A stretch of DNA of 64,000 nt, from the NCBI RefSeq assembly GCF_001400735.1, contig NZ_LJPW01000144.1, forward strand, positions 124,001 to 188,000, in the 5' to 3' direction. The notes under the pieces are model-generated. The model searched no databases and was not told the DNA's origin. It was given only the letters and a program-made list of their open reading frames with translations. Origin of the DNA: Pseudomonas caricapapayae (GTDB taxonomy: Bacteria > Pseudomonadota > Gammaproteobacteria > Pseudomonadales > Pseudomonadaceae). Shown here piece after piece: positions 1 through 8,497 of this stretch (the stretch's first letter is position 1; each line of letters opens with the position of its first letter). The position numbers and the translations under genes are program-made.

Positions 1-136
1 GCACATCGCCCTCCCAGATAAGGGTGTAGACGCGGATCTGATGGCCACGCTGCTGGCACTCAAGCGCAATGCGCATGAAATCGCGCTGCAGGCCACCGAA
101 CGGGAAGTATTTGTAGAGTACGAAAGCCAGTTGCAT
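1..136 (-). CDS. waaG: Lipopolysaccharide core glucosyltransferase WaaG (N-terminal 45 codons only)
   Basis: Partial gene running off the left edge of the window. The visible N-terminus starts MQLAFVLYKYFPFGGLQRD, typical of the GT4 glycosyltransferase WaaG/RfaG of Pseudomonas, which adds the first glucose or hexosamine-type sugar to inner-core heptose of LPS at the cytoplasmic face of the inner membrane. The start codon overlaps the waaC stop (TGATG), so translation is probably coupled. It is the third gene of waaF-waaC-waaG, the same order as PAO1 PA5012-PA5010. The Gly-rich stretch after the first beta strand (FGGLQRD) is the usual sugar-nucleotide transferase N-terminal loop. Identity is strong from context and the N-terminal signature, but most of the protein is outside the window. 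Confidence 0.9.
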   Translation of the reverse strand, partial: MQLAFVLYKYFPFGGLQRDFMRIALECQQRGHQIRVYTLIWEGDV

Positions 137-1200
137 CAGCCAGGTTCCTTTGCCAGCAACAGCGCGCCCAGTTGGCTCGCTACTCGCTCGGGATTCAAGC
201 GAGTGAAGCACATCGGCCACTCGCGTTTCAGGTCGAACCGGCGCTGATCGTCAGCGGTCGGTTGGTACGTGCATTTCTTCTGCAGGCAGGGCGTGCAGCC
301 CGGATAGTCGCTGGCCAGATGCACCTGCGACTTGCCGTAGGCACCGGTGAGGCCGGGATTGGTCGGGCCGAACAGGGAAATGGTCGGGACGTCCAGTGCG
401 GCGGCCAGATGCCCGATCCCGGTGTCCACCGCAACACAGGCCCGCGCACTGGCCAGTACCCGCGCAACACCTGCCAGATTCAGTCTGGGCAGCACATGCG
501 CGCTGCTCAGCCCCTCGGCAATGCGCTCGGCGCGGGCCTTCTCGGCCGGGTTACCCCACGGCAGCTGCACGTGCAGACCGCGCGCCGCCATCAGCTCGGC
601 CAGTTGTCGCCAATACAGCTCGGGCCAGTGCTTGGTGTCCCAGGTCGTGCCATGCAGGAACAGTACAAACGGAGCCTGCAACCTGTCATCCAGCGCCGCC
701 ATAGGCTTCAGGCCATAGTCTCCTGTCCCGGACGGCTGTGGATAACCCAATGCCTGGGCGAACAACTGACGCAGCCGCTCGACCGCATGCTGTCCGCGCG
801 CCACCGGGAACGTCCGGTCATAAAACCGGCTGGCGACCGGCTCGCGCGCCGACGCGCGGTCCAGGCCGGCCACGGGGGCGTCAATGTAACGCGTCAGCCA
901 GGCACTTTTGAACAGGCCCTGAGCATCAATCACCAGGTCATAGCGCTGTTCGCGCACCTGCTGTTTAAAGCGTTGCCACTCACCGGACCTGACTGTCTGC
1001 CAGAGGTTCTTGCGCCAGCGGCGGATCGCCACCGGGATCACCCGGTCGACTGCCGGATGCCAGGCGGGAATCTCGGCGAAACCTTCCTCTACCACCCAGT
1101 CGAAGCGGATCCCGGGCAGCGCCCGTTGCGCATCGGTCAGCGCGGGCAAGGCGTGGATAACGTCACCCAGCGAAGACGTCTTGATCAGCAGTACCCGCAA
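136..1200 (-). CDS. waaC: Lipopolysaccharide heptosyltransferase I (WaaC)
   Basis: 354-residue GT9-family heptosyltransferase that transfers the first L-glycero-D-manno-heptose from ADP-heptose to Kdo of lipid A in LPS inner-core assembly. The N-terminus MRVLLIKTSSLGDVIHALPA is the family hallmark (KTSSLGDVIHALP), and the C-terminal half carries VAVDTGIGHLAAALDVPTI, the ADP-heptose binding region (DTGxxHLAAA). Length fits the family (about 320-355). It begins 2 nt after waaF stops and overlaps waaG at its end, so waaF-waaC-waaG is one transcription unit. A Cys-rich segment (CTPCLQKKC) near residue 305 is usual for Pseudomonas WaaC. Nothing anomalous was seen. Confidence 0.95.
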   Translation of the reverse strand: MRVLLIKTSSLGDVIHALPALTDAQRALPGIRFDWVVEEGFAEIPAWHPAVDRVIPVAIRRWRKNLWQTVRSGEWQRFKQQVREQRYDLVIDAQGLFKSAWLTRYIDAPVAGLDRASAREPVASRFYDRTFPVARGQHAVERLRQLFAQALGYPQPSGTGDYGLKPMAALDDRLQAPFVLFLHGTTWDTKHWPELYWRQLAELMAARGLHVQLPWGNPAEKARAERIAEGLSSAHVLPRLNLAGVARVLASARACVAVDTGIGHLAAALDVPTISLFGPTNPGLTGAYGKSQVHLASDYPGCTPCLQKKCTYQPTADDQRRFDLKREWPMCFTRLNPERVASQLGALLLAKEPG

Positions 1201-1202
1201 AA

Positions 1203-2237
1203 TCAGGCAACCTCCACCGGCGTGCTGTTCAGACGGGTCAGCGCCTGAATCACAGCGTCCGGCTCAAGCAAACGCATGCAGTTGTAATGACCGAAACGGC
1301 AGGTGCGTTCAAAGCACGGGCTGCATTCGATGCCCAGCCGGACCACTTCGACCTCGTCGGCCAGCGGCGGCGTGAAGTCTGGCGAGGTCGAACCATAGAC
1401 GGCCACCAGCGGGCGGTTCAGGGCGGCGGCCACATGCATCAGGCCGGAGTCGTTGGACACCACGGCATCGGCACACGAGAGCAGATCAATGGCCTCGGCC
1501 AGCGAAGTTTCGCCACTGAGGTTGACGGACTCCTCGCGCAGACCGGGAATCAACTCCTGTCGAATGCTCTCACCTACCGGATGGTCCTTTTTCGAACCAA
1601 ACAGCCAGACCTGCCAGCCTTCGCGAATACTGGCGTCAGCGACCTGTGCGTAATGCTCGGCGGGCCAACGCTTGGATTCGCCAAACTCCGCACCGGGGCA
1701 TAGCGCCAATACCGGACGATCCAGGCTCAGACCAAATTTACTCAAGGCCGCCTCGCGGGTCGCCGGGTCGATACGCAGACTGGGGCGGGGATAAGGACGC
1801 GGCAGTTCGCTGCCTTTTTCGAAAGCCAGGGCCATGAACCGTTCGATCATCAACGGATAGCGCTGCTTGTCGAGGGTGCGCACGTCATTGAGCAGACCGT
1901 AACGGAACTCGCCACGCCAGCCGGTACGTTTCGGGATACCGGCGAAAAACGGTACCAGCGCGGATTTCAACGAGTTGGGCAGCAGGATAGCCTGATCGTA
2001 TTGGCCAGCCAGGGACTTGCCGATCCGGCGACGGGTTGCCAGTTCCAGCGCACCGTGGCCCAGCGGAAAACTGAGCGCAGCACGGACCTGCGGCATGCGC
2101 TCCAGTATCGGACGACTCCATTCCGGGGCCAGCACGTCGATTTCGCACTCGGGATGACGCTGTTTCAGACACTGGAACAGCGTTTGTGCCATCACCATGT
2201 CACCGACCCAGCTCGGCCCAACGATCAGAATTTTCAT
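1203..2237 (-). CDS. waaF: Lipopolysaccharide heptosyltransferase II (WaaF)
   Basis: 344-residue GT9 heptosyltransferase that adds the second heptose of the LPS inner core, acting after WaaC. The N-terminus MKILIVGPSWVGDMVMAQTL contains the WaaF-specific GPSWVGDMVMAQ motif. CPGAEFGESKRWPAEHYA near residue 185 and VSNDSGLMHVAAALNRP near residue 262 form the nucleotide-sugar site. It is the first gene of the waaFCG operon. In PAO1 ilvE lies directly upstream between glnE and waaF; here only 129 bp separate the glnE stop from the waaF start and ilvE is absent. That spacer holds a 9-bp inverted repeat (CAGGGAGGC at 2266, GCCTCCCTG at 2310) with a 35-nt loop and no T-run, of unknown role. Confidence 0.95.
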   Translation of the reverse strand: MKILIVGPSWVGDMVMAQTLFQCLKQRHPECEIDVLAPEWSRPILERMPQVRAALSFPLGHGALELATRRRIGKSLAGQYDQAILLPNSLKSALVPFFAGIPKRTGWRGEFRYGLLNDVRTLDKQRYPLMIERFMALAFEKGSELPRPYPRPSLRIDPATREAALSKFGLSLDRPVLALCPGAEFGESKRWPAEHYAQVADASIREGWQVWLFGSKKDHPVGESIRQELIPGLREESVNLSGETSLAEAIDLLSCADAVVSNDSGLMHVAAALNRPLVAVYGSTSPDFTPPLADEVEVVRLGIECSPCFERTCRFGHYNCMRLLEPDAVIQALTRLNSTPVEVA

Positions 2238-2366
2238 GTTCTATCCAAAAACGACCAGAAACGATCAGGGAGGCCGATCAGACTGCGTGACATTCCCACA
2301 CAACCTGTCGCCTCCCTGTCATAGCTTTATAGAGTGTTGCATCGAAATATGGCGTTACCGTGAGGC

Positions 2367-5324
2367 TCAGCTCAACCCCATCTGCGTCCAGATCCGCATC
2401 ACCTCACGCCGCTGGGCATGAAACTGATCGCCGCTGACCACGCCCGCCTGCTTCTGCAACGCCTGACGGTGCGCCGCCGAGCGATACGCCTTATAGGCCT
2501 CGCGCAGCAGGCTGGCGTCGGTGTCAGGCAACAGCCCGGCCTCTTCCAGCCCTTCGAGAATCCGGATGTTGTCGGTGTATTGCAGCAGCGCAGGATGCTC
2601 TCTGGACCACGCCAAGGCGGCGTATTGCACCATAAATTCGATATCGACGATACCTCCGGCGTCCTGCTTGAGGTCGAATGGCATCGCTGCCTCAAAGGCA
2701 TTGACCGCCCGCCCGGCCGCAGTCACGCGGGTACCGAGGTTATCGCGCATTTTGGCGCGCATCTCGCTGACGTCGGCACGCAGTGTGTCCAGATCGCGCT
2801 CGCGCCCCAGAACATCGGCACGGACCTTCTCGAACTGCTCCCCCACATCCCGACTGCCGGTCATCACCCGGGCGCGAACCAGCGCCTGATGCTCCCAGGT
2901 CCACGCTTCATTGGCCTGATAACGGGCGAAGGCTCCCAGAGAACTCACCAGCAACCCGGATGCGCCCGATGGCCGCAGGCGCATGTCTACGTCGTACAAC
3001 TGACCGGAGTTGGTCTGTGTGGTCAGCAAATGGATCACTCGCTGCCCCAGCCGGGTGAAAAACTGAGCACTGTCGATCGGCTTGGTGCCGTCGGTCTCGG
3101 CCTGCAGGTCGCCGTCATGAATGAACACCAGATCCAGATCGGAACCGTGTCCCAACTCGATGCCGCCGACCTTGCCGTAACCGACGATCACGAACCCCGG
3201 ATCGCACAATGTGCCGTCCGGACGCAAGGGCGTGCCATGACGGGCCACGCTGTAGCGCCAGGCCAACGCCAGCACCTGATCCAGAATCGCCTCCGCCAGC
3301 CAGGTCAGGTAATCGCTGACCTTCATCAACGGCAGGCTGCCGGATATCTCGGACGCCGCGACCCGAAGGCTGTGGGCCAGTTTGAAATGCCGCAAGGCTT
3401 CCATTTGCTGCTCGAGGTCGTCCTCGGGGATACGAATCAGCCGCTCACGCAGTTCAGCCGCCAGCTCTGGTGCCAACGGCGGATTGAACAGACGACCCTC
3501 ATTGAGCAGTTCATCGAGCAGCAACGGAAAGCGTGCAATCTGCTCCGCAATCCACGGACTGGCGGCGCACAGGGTGAGCAGTTGCCGCAATGCATCGGGG
3601 TTTTCGGTCAGCAGCACCAGATACGCCGAGCGCCGCGCGACCGCTTCTACCAGCGGCAGCACACGTTCCAGCACCAGATCGGGCTTCTCATGCTCCACCG
3701 CCTGAGCCAGCAGCCGGGGAATGAACGCATCCAGCCGCTCACGACTCAGACGTTGCATCGAACGCAGGTTGGGACTGCTGCGCAGGCTGGCCAGATTCTT
3801 CAGGGCTTTTTCGGCATCGACGAAACCGGCCTGCAACAGCTGACGACCAGCGGCGTCTTCGTCCTGGGACTCTTCCCACAAGGGCAGCCATTCGCCACCG
3901 ACCACAACGTCGCCGTCTTCATCTTGCTCGTCGTCCGGATCGGCGTCGGGGTCAGAAATGACCTGACGAAAATGCCAGGCAACCCGGCCACGCCAGTACA
4001 TCAGTCGCTCATGAAAGGCAGCCCAGTCGGCAAACCCCATGATCAGGGCAATACGCGCCTGATCCTGTTCGTTGTCGGGAAGCATCTGCGTCTGGCGGTC
4101 GGCAATAGCCTGAATGGCATGTTCGGTGTACCGCAGAAATTCGTAGCCCTCGCGTAACTCTTCAGTCACGGCCGAAGGCAGATAGCCCTGCCCTTCAAGG
4201 GTTTTCAGCACTTTGAACAGCGGCCGCTGTTGCAGGCTCAGATCGCGGCCACCGTGAATCAGTTGAAAGGCCTGGGCGATGAACTCCACCTCGCGGATCC
4301 CGCCCGCACCGAGCTTGATATTTTCAGCCATGCCCTTGCGTTTGACTTCCTGCTGAATCAACTGCTTCATGGTGCGCAGCGCTTCAATGGCCGAGAAGTC
4401 CAGGTAGCGGCGATACACAAACGGGCGCAGCATCGCCAGCAACTCGGCACCGGCGGCCTGATCACCGCCGACCACACGCGCCTTGATCATCGCGTAGCGT
4501 TCCCAGTCCCGCCCCTGATCCTGATAGTACTGCTCCAGTGCATTGAAGCTGAGCACCAGCGCACCGGACGAGCCATAGGGCCGCAGACGCATGTCGACAC
4601 GAAACACGAAGCCGTCGACAGTCACGGGGTCCAGCGCCTTGATCAGACGCTGCCCCAGGCGAATGAAAAACTCCTGGTTGTCCAGCGCGCGCTTGGTGCC
4701 TACCGTCTCACCGCCCTCCGGGTAAGCGAAGATCAGGTCAATGTCCGACGAAAGGTTCAGTTCGACCGCACCAAGCTTGCCCATGCCCAGAATGACCATG
4801 TGCTGCGGCTGCCCGGAGTGACGACCGGTCGGTGTACCGAACTGCTGGCAATGCCGTGGGTACAGCCATTGGTAGGCCAGGTCGATTGACGCATCGGCCA
4901 TTTCCGACAGGTCGCGACAGGTTTCGATCAGGTTCGCCTGACGGGTCAGATCACGCCAGATAATCCGTACTTGCTGGCGTGCGCGCTGTCGACGTAGATT
5001 ACGCCCCAATTCGTCGTCGCTGGCAGCGCTCGACAAGGCATCGGCAATCTGGCTGCGCATCTGACCGGCCGAGAAGCTACGCTCCAGCTCGCCCGAATCG
5101 GCCAATTGCAGGAGCATCTGCGGGTCGCGGCAGATTTGTTCGGTTACAAAATCACTGGCGGCGCAGACCCGGTCGAACGCTGTAAGGCGCGCCTCCGGCC
5201 AGGCCTCGAAAGACGCCAGCGCGTCCTCCGGCAAGGCAGAGAGCGCGGCCTGAAACGTCTGGCGGGCGCGGGCAATCAATGGCAGCAGAATGGCCGGAAA
5301 TTCAGCCAGTAAAGGTAGGCTCAT
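2367..5324 (-). CDS. glnE: Bifunctional glutamine synthetase adenylyltransferase/deadenylase GlnE
   Basis: 985-residue nitrogen-control enzyme that adenylylates and deadenylylates glutamine synthetase in response to PII and glutamine. Two nucleotidyltransferase cores are visible: the N-terminal adenylyl-removing domain at about 179-204 (GMGKLG followed by SSDIDLIFAYPEGG) and the C-terminal adenylyl-transferase domain at about 700-728 (GYGKVGG followed by GSDLDLVFIHDGD). Both keep the paired metal-binding Asp residues (SDIDL, SDLDL). Full length for the family (about 950-985). It is transcribed divergently from aceE across a 384-bp spacer. Start ATG at 5324 gives the usual MSLPLLAEFPA N-terminus. 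Confidence 0.96.
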   Translation of the reverse strand: MSLPLLAEFPAILLPLIARARQTFQAALSALPEDALASFEAWPEARLTAFDRVCAASDFVTEQICRDPQMLLQLADSGELERSFSAGQMRSQIADALSSAASDDELGRNLRRQRARQQVRIIWRDLTRQANLIETCRDLSEMADASIDLAYQWLYPRHCQQFGTPTGRHSGQPQHMVILGMGKLGAVELNLSSDIDLIFAYPEGGETVGTKRALDNQEFFIRLGQRLIKALDPVTVDGFVFRVDMRLRPYGSSGALVLSFNALEQYYQDQGRDWERYAMIKARVVGGDQAAGAELLAMLRPFVYRRYLDFSAIEALRTMKQLIQQEVKRKGMAENIKLGAGGIREVEFIAQAFQLIHGGRDLSLQQRPLFKVLKTLEGQGYLPSAVTEELREGYEFLRYTEHAIQAIADRQTQMLPDNEQDQARIALIMGFADWAAFHERLMYWRGRVAWHFRQVISDPDADPDDEQDEDGDVVVGGEWLPLWEESQDEDAAGRQLLQAGFVDAEKALKNLASLRSSPNLRSMQRLSRERLDAFIPRLLAQAVEHEKPDLVLERVLPLVEAVARRSAYLVLLTENPDALRQLLTLCAASPWIAEQIARFPLLLDELLNEGRLFNPPLAPELAAELRERLIRIPEDDLEQQMEALRHFKLAHSLRVAASEISGSLPLMKVSDYLTWLAEAILDQVLALAWRYSVARHGTPLRPDGTLCDPGFVIVGYGKVGGIELGHGSDLDLVFIHDGDLQAETDGTKPIDSAQFFTRLGQRVIHLLTTQTNSGQLYDVDMRLRPSGASGLLVSSLGAFARYQANEAWTWEHQALVRARVMTGSRDVGEQFEKVRADVLGRERDLDTLRADVSEMRAKMRDNLGTRVTAAGRAVNAFEAAMPFDLKQDAGGIVDIEFMVQYAALAWSREHPALLQYTDNIRILEGLEEAGLLPDTDASLLREAYKAYRSAAHRQALQKQAGVVSGDQFHAQRREVMRIWTQMGLS

Positions 5325-5708
5325 GGTCTATCCTTGATCGGCGTGCAAACGCCCGTCCGTCATGACGGCAAGACGCGTCTGCCAGCACCGCTTGTCGAAC
5401 AAAGGTTATAAATTGCTGGAAAAATCAAATTAGAAGCATAAAAATCCGCTTTTTCCCTGCAAGATATTCAATAGCGATCAACAGTAACGTTTTAAGTCAC
5501 AAGACAACAGGAGCGATTGAGTCGCTTCTCTGTAGTTTTACTACTGGGTCCGATACTCGGAGGGCTGAAATCGTCGTCGATTTGTAGTAAAACTACACAC
5601 CGCCGGATCCCACCCTCCGGTAATCCAAGAATTTATGTCGTCTGCCCACAAGGCCAGTCGCAAACTCAGGCAACCGATTCTGGAAGCCTTTCCGCCCTGG
5701 AGCAAGCC
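5325..5708. other. glnE-aceE divergent intergenic region
   Basis: 384 bp with no convincing gene. The open frame upstream of aceE (from 5517) is a non-coding extension: it translates to a sequence unlike E1 and lacks a ribosome site. The region contains two palindromes with a GntR/FadR-type pattern (listed separately), an AT-rich stretch at 5405-5460 that probably holds promoters, and a GGAG ribosome site at 5699-5702 just before aceE. No convincing -35/-10 pair was found. Confidence 0.6.
5531..5597 (+). promoter_or_regulatory. Paired GntR/FadR-type operator palindromes upstream of aceE
   Basis: Two palindromes of the same motif in opposite orientation: GTAGTTTTACTAC at 5532-5544 and GTAGTAAAACTAC at 5584-5596. 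The second extends to a 15-bp match, TGTAGTAAAACTACA. Both fit TNGT-NNN-ACNA, the recognition pattern of FadR-subfamily GntR regulators such as PdhR and LldR. Centres are 52 bp apart (about five helical turns), suiting cooperative binding or looping. They lie 112-178 bp before the aceE start. Inference: operators for a PdhR-like regulator of pyruvate dehydrogenase. That regulator is not encoded next to aceE. Confidence 0.6.
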
Positions 5709-8354
5709 ATGCAAGACCTCGATCCCGTCGAAACCCAGGAATGGCTGGACGCCCTGGAATCGGTTCTCGACAAAGAAGGCGAAGACCGCGCTCACTACCT
5801 GATGACCCGTTTGGGCGAGCTGGCCACCCGTAGTGGTTCGCAACTGCCGTACGCCATCACCACGCCATACCGCAACACGATTCCTGTCACCCACGAAGCA
5901 CGCATGCCTGGCGACCTGTTCATGGAACGCCGCATTCGCTCGCTGGTGCGCTGGAACGCATTGGCCATGGTCGTCAAAACCAACCTGAACGACCCGGATC
6001 TGGGCGGCCACATCTCCAGCTTCGCCTCCAGCGCGACGCTGTACGACATCGGTTTCAACTACTTCTTCCAGGCCCCGACCGACGAACACGGCGGCGACCT
6101 GATCTACTTCCAGGGTCACGCATCGCCAGGCGTCTACGCCCGTGCGTTCCTTGAAGGCCGCATTACCGAAGACCAGATGAACAACTTCCGTCAGGAAGTC
6201 GACGGCAACGGCCTGTCGTCTTACCCACACCCGTGGCTGATGAAGGATTTCTGGCAGTTCCCGACGGTGTCCATGGGTCTCGGCCCGATCCAGGCGATCT
6301 ACCAGGCACGCTTCATGAAGTACCTGGAGCACCGTGGTTACATCCCGGAAGGCAAGCAGAAAGTCTGGTGCTTCCTGGGTGACGGCGAGACCGACGAGCC
6401 GGAATCCCTGGGCGCCATTGCGCTGGCCGGTCGCGAGAAGCTCGACAACCTGATCTTCGTCGTCAACTGCAACCTGCAGCGCCTGGACGGCCCGGTTCGC
6501 GGCAACGCCAAGATCATCCAGGAACTGGAAGGCGTGTTCCGTGGTGCTCAATGGAACGTCACCAAAGTCATCTGGGGCCGTTTCTGGGACCCGCTGCTGG
6601 CCAAGGACGTCGACGGTATCCTGCAACGCCGCATGGACGAAGTCATCGACGGCGAATATCAGAACTACAAGGCCAAGGACGGCGCGTTCGTCCGCGAGCA
6701 CTTCTTCAACTCGCCTGAACTCAAGGCGATGGTTGCCGATCTGTCCGACGACGAGATCTGGAAACTCAACCGTGGCGGGCACGACCCGTACAAGGTCTAT
6801 GCGGCCTACCACGAAGCCGTCAACCACAAGGGTCAACCGACCGTGGTTCTGGCCAAGACCATCAAGGGTTATGGCACCGGTGCCGGCGAAGCGAAAAACA
6901 CTGCGCACAACACCAAGAAGGTCGATGTCGACAGCCTGCGTCACTTCCGTGACCGTTTCGACATACCGGTCAAGGACTCCGAACTCGAAGCCCTGCCGTT
7001 CTACAAGCCGGAAGAAGGCAGCGCCGAAGCCCGCTACCTGAGCGAGCGTCGTGCCGCGCTGGGTGGTTTCGTGCCTCAGCGTCGTGCACAGAGCTTCAGC
7101 CTGCCGACACCGCCACTCGACACCCTCAAGGCCATCCTTGACGGTTCGGGCGACCGTGAAATCTCCACCACCATGGCTTTCGTGCGCATCCTGGCGCAGC
7201 TGGTCAAGGACAAGGAAGTCGGTCAGCGCATCGTTCCGATCATTCCGGACGAGGCCCGTACCTTCGGTATGGAAGGCATGTTCCGCCAACTGGGCATCTA
7301 CTCGTCGGTCGGCCAGCTCTATGAGCCAGTCGACAAAGAACAGGTGATGTTCTACCGCGAAGACAAGAAGGGCCAGATTCTCGAAGAAGGCATCAACGAA
7401 GCGGGCGCCATGTCCTCCTTCATTGCTGCCGGTACTTCGTACAGCAACCACAACCAGCCGATGATTCCGTTCTACATCTTCTACTCGATGTTCGGTTTCC
7501 AGCGTATCGGCGACCTGGCATGGGCCGCCGGCGACAGCCGCACCCGTGGCTTCCTGGTCGGCGGCACGGCCGGTCGTACCACGCTGAACGGCGAAGGCCT
7601 GCAGCACGAAGACGGCCATAGCCATATTCTGGCGTCGACCATCCCGAACTGCCGTACCTTTGACCCGACTTACGGTTACGAGCTGGCGGTCATCATTCGT
7701 GAAGGCATGCGTCTGATGTTCGAAGAGCAGCAGGACGTTTTCTACTACCTGACCGTGATGAACGAGTCCTATGCCCAGCCAGCCATGCCGGCCGGCGTGG
7801 AAGAAGGCATCATCAAGGGCATGTACCTGCTCGAAGAAGACACCAGGGAAGCGGCGCACCACGTCCAGTTGCTGGGCTCGGGCACCATCCTGCGTGAAGT
7901 TCGCGAAGCGGCGAAGATTCTCCGTGACGAGTTCAACATCGGTGCTGACGTCTGGAGCGTTACCAGCTTCAACGAACTGCGTCGCGACGGTCTGGCGGTA
8001 GAGCGCAACAACCGCCTGCACCCTGGCCAGAAGCCTGAATTGAGCTATGTTGAGCAGTGCCTGAACGCTCGCAAGGGCCCGGTCATTGCATCGACCGATT
8101 ACATGAAGCTGTTCGCCGACCAGATTCGCCAGTGGGTTCCAACCAAGGAATACAAAGTCCTGGGCACCGACGGTTTCGGCCGTAGCGACAGCCGCAAGAA
8201 GCTGCGTCACTTCTTTGAAGTCGATCGCCACTTCGTGGTGCTGGCAGCCCTGGAAGCCTTGGCTGATCGTGGCGATATCGAACCTAAAGTCGTGGCGGAA
8301 GCCATCGCGAAGTTCGGCATCGATCCTGAAAAACGCAATCCGCTGGACTGCTAA
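5709..8354 (+). CDS. aceE: Pyruvate dehydrogenase E1 component, homodimeric type (AceE)
   Basis: 881-residue thiamine-diphosphate E1 subunit that decarboxylates pyruvate and reductively acetylates the lipoyl groups of AceF. The ATG at 5709 is preferred over the open extension to 5517 because it has GGAG at 5699-5702 and gives the conserved N-terminus MQDLDPVETQEWLDALESV. The ThDP/Mg motif GDGETDEPES...NCN is present at about residues 226-257, together with the N-terminal RIRSLVRWNA segment and the C-terminal region ending PEKRNPLDC. Length matches the family (about 880-890). It is followed by aceF after 143 bp containing a long hairpin. Probably controlled by the palindromes at 5531-5597. Confidence 0.96.
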   Translation: MQDLDPVETQEWLDALESVLDKEGEDRAHYLMTRLGELATRSGSQLPYAITTPYRNTIPVTHEARMPGDLFMERRIRSLVRWNALAMVVKTNLNDPDLGGHISSFASSATLYDIGFNYFFQAPTDEHGGDLIYFQGHASPGVYARAFLEGRITEDQMNNFRQEVDGNGLSSYPHPWLMKDFWQFPTVSMGLGPIQAIYQARFMKYLEHRGYIPEGKQKVWCFLGDGETDEPESLGAIALAGREKLDNLIFVVNCNLQRLDGPVRGNAKIIQELEGVFRGAQWNVTKVIWGRFWDPLLAKDVDGILQRRMDEVIDGEYQNYKAKDGAFVREHFFNSPELKAMVADLSDDEIWKLNRGGHDPYKVYAAYHEAVNHKGQPTVVLAKTIKGYGTGAGEAKNTAHNTKKVDVDSLRHFRDRFDIPVKDSELEALPFYKPEEGSAEARYLSERRAALGGFVPQRRAQSFSLPTPPLDTLKAILDGSGDREISTTMAFVRILAQLVKDKEVGQRIVPIIPDEARTFGMEGMFRQLGIYSSVGQLYEPVDKEQVMFYREDKKGQILEEGINEAGAMSSFIAAGTSYSNHNQPMIPFYIFYSMFGFQRIGDLAWAAGDSRTRGFLVGGTAGRTTLNGEGLQHEDGHSHILASTIPNCRTFDPTYGYELAVIIREGMRLMFEEQQDVFYYLTVMNESYAQPAMPAGVEEGIIKGMYLLEEDTREAAHHVQLLGSGTILREVREAAKILRDEFNIGADVWSVTSFNELRRDGLAVERNNRLHPGQKPELSYVEQCLNARKGPVIASTDYMKLFADQIRQWVPTKEYKVLGTDGFGRSDSRKKLRHFFEVDRHFVVLAALEALADRGDIEPKVVAEAIAKFGIDPEKRNPLDC

Positions 8355-8385
8355 GAGTCTGCTTCAAGAGCGCCAATCAGGGCGT

Positions 8386-8439
8386 AACAGCGCCGAGGAT
8401 GCGGAATTTACCGAGCGTAAATGAGCATCCAACGCTGTT
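8386..8439 (+). other. Long three-tier hairpin in the aceE-aceF spacer
   Basis: Nested complementary arms: AACAGCG (8386-8392) with CGCTGTT (8433-8439), GGATGC (8397-8402) with GCATCC (8425-8430), and ATTTAC (8406-8411) with GTAAAT (8417-8422) around a 5-nt loop. That is 19 paired bases in a 54-nt element, with no T-run, so it is not a standard terminator. It lies inside the presumed aceEF transcript and may stabilise the aceE 3' end, attenuate aceF expression, or be a dispersed intergenic repeat. Confidence 0.6.
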
Positions 8440-8497
8440 TCGTTGTAACTGAACCGGCGTATTCGTGAGTGAACAGGTTCTCCTAAGGAGAGACATA

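Noticed and set aside
5517..5708. N-terminal extension of aceE
   Set aside because: The extension spans the operator palindromes, has no ribosome site, and the conserved E1 N-terminus starts at 5709.
5541..8231. 896-codon open frame on the minus strand opposite aceE
   Set aside because: Antisense shadow from GC-rich codon bias; the plus-strand frame is a clear pyruvate dehydrogenase E1 and the minus translation has no recognisable domain.
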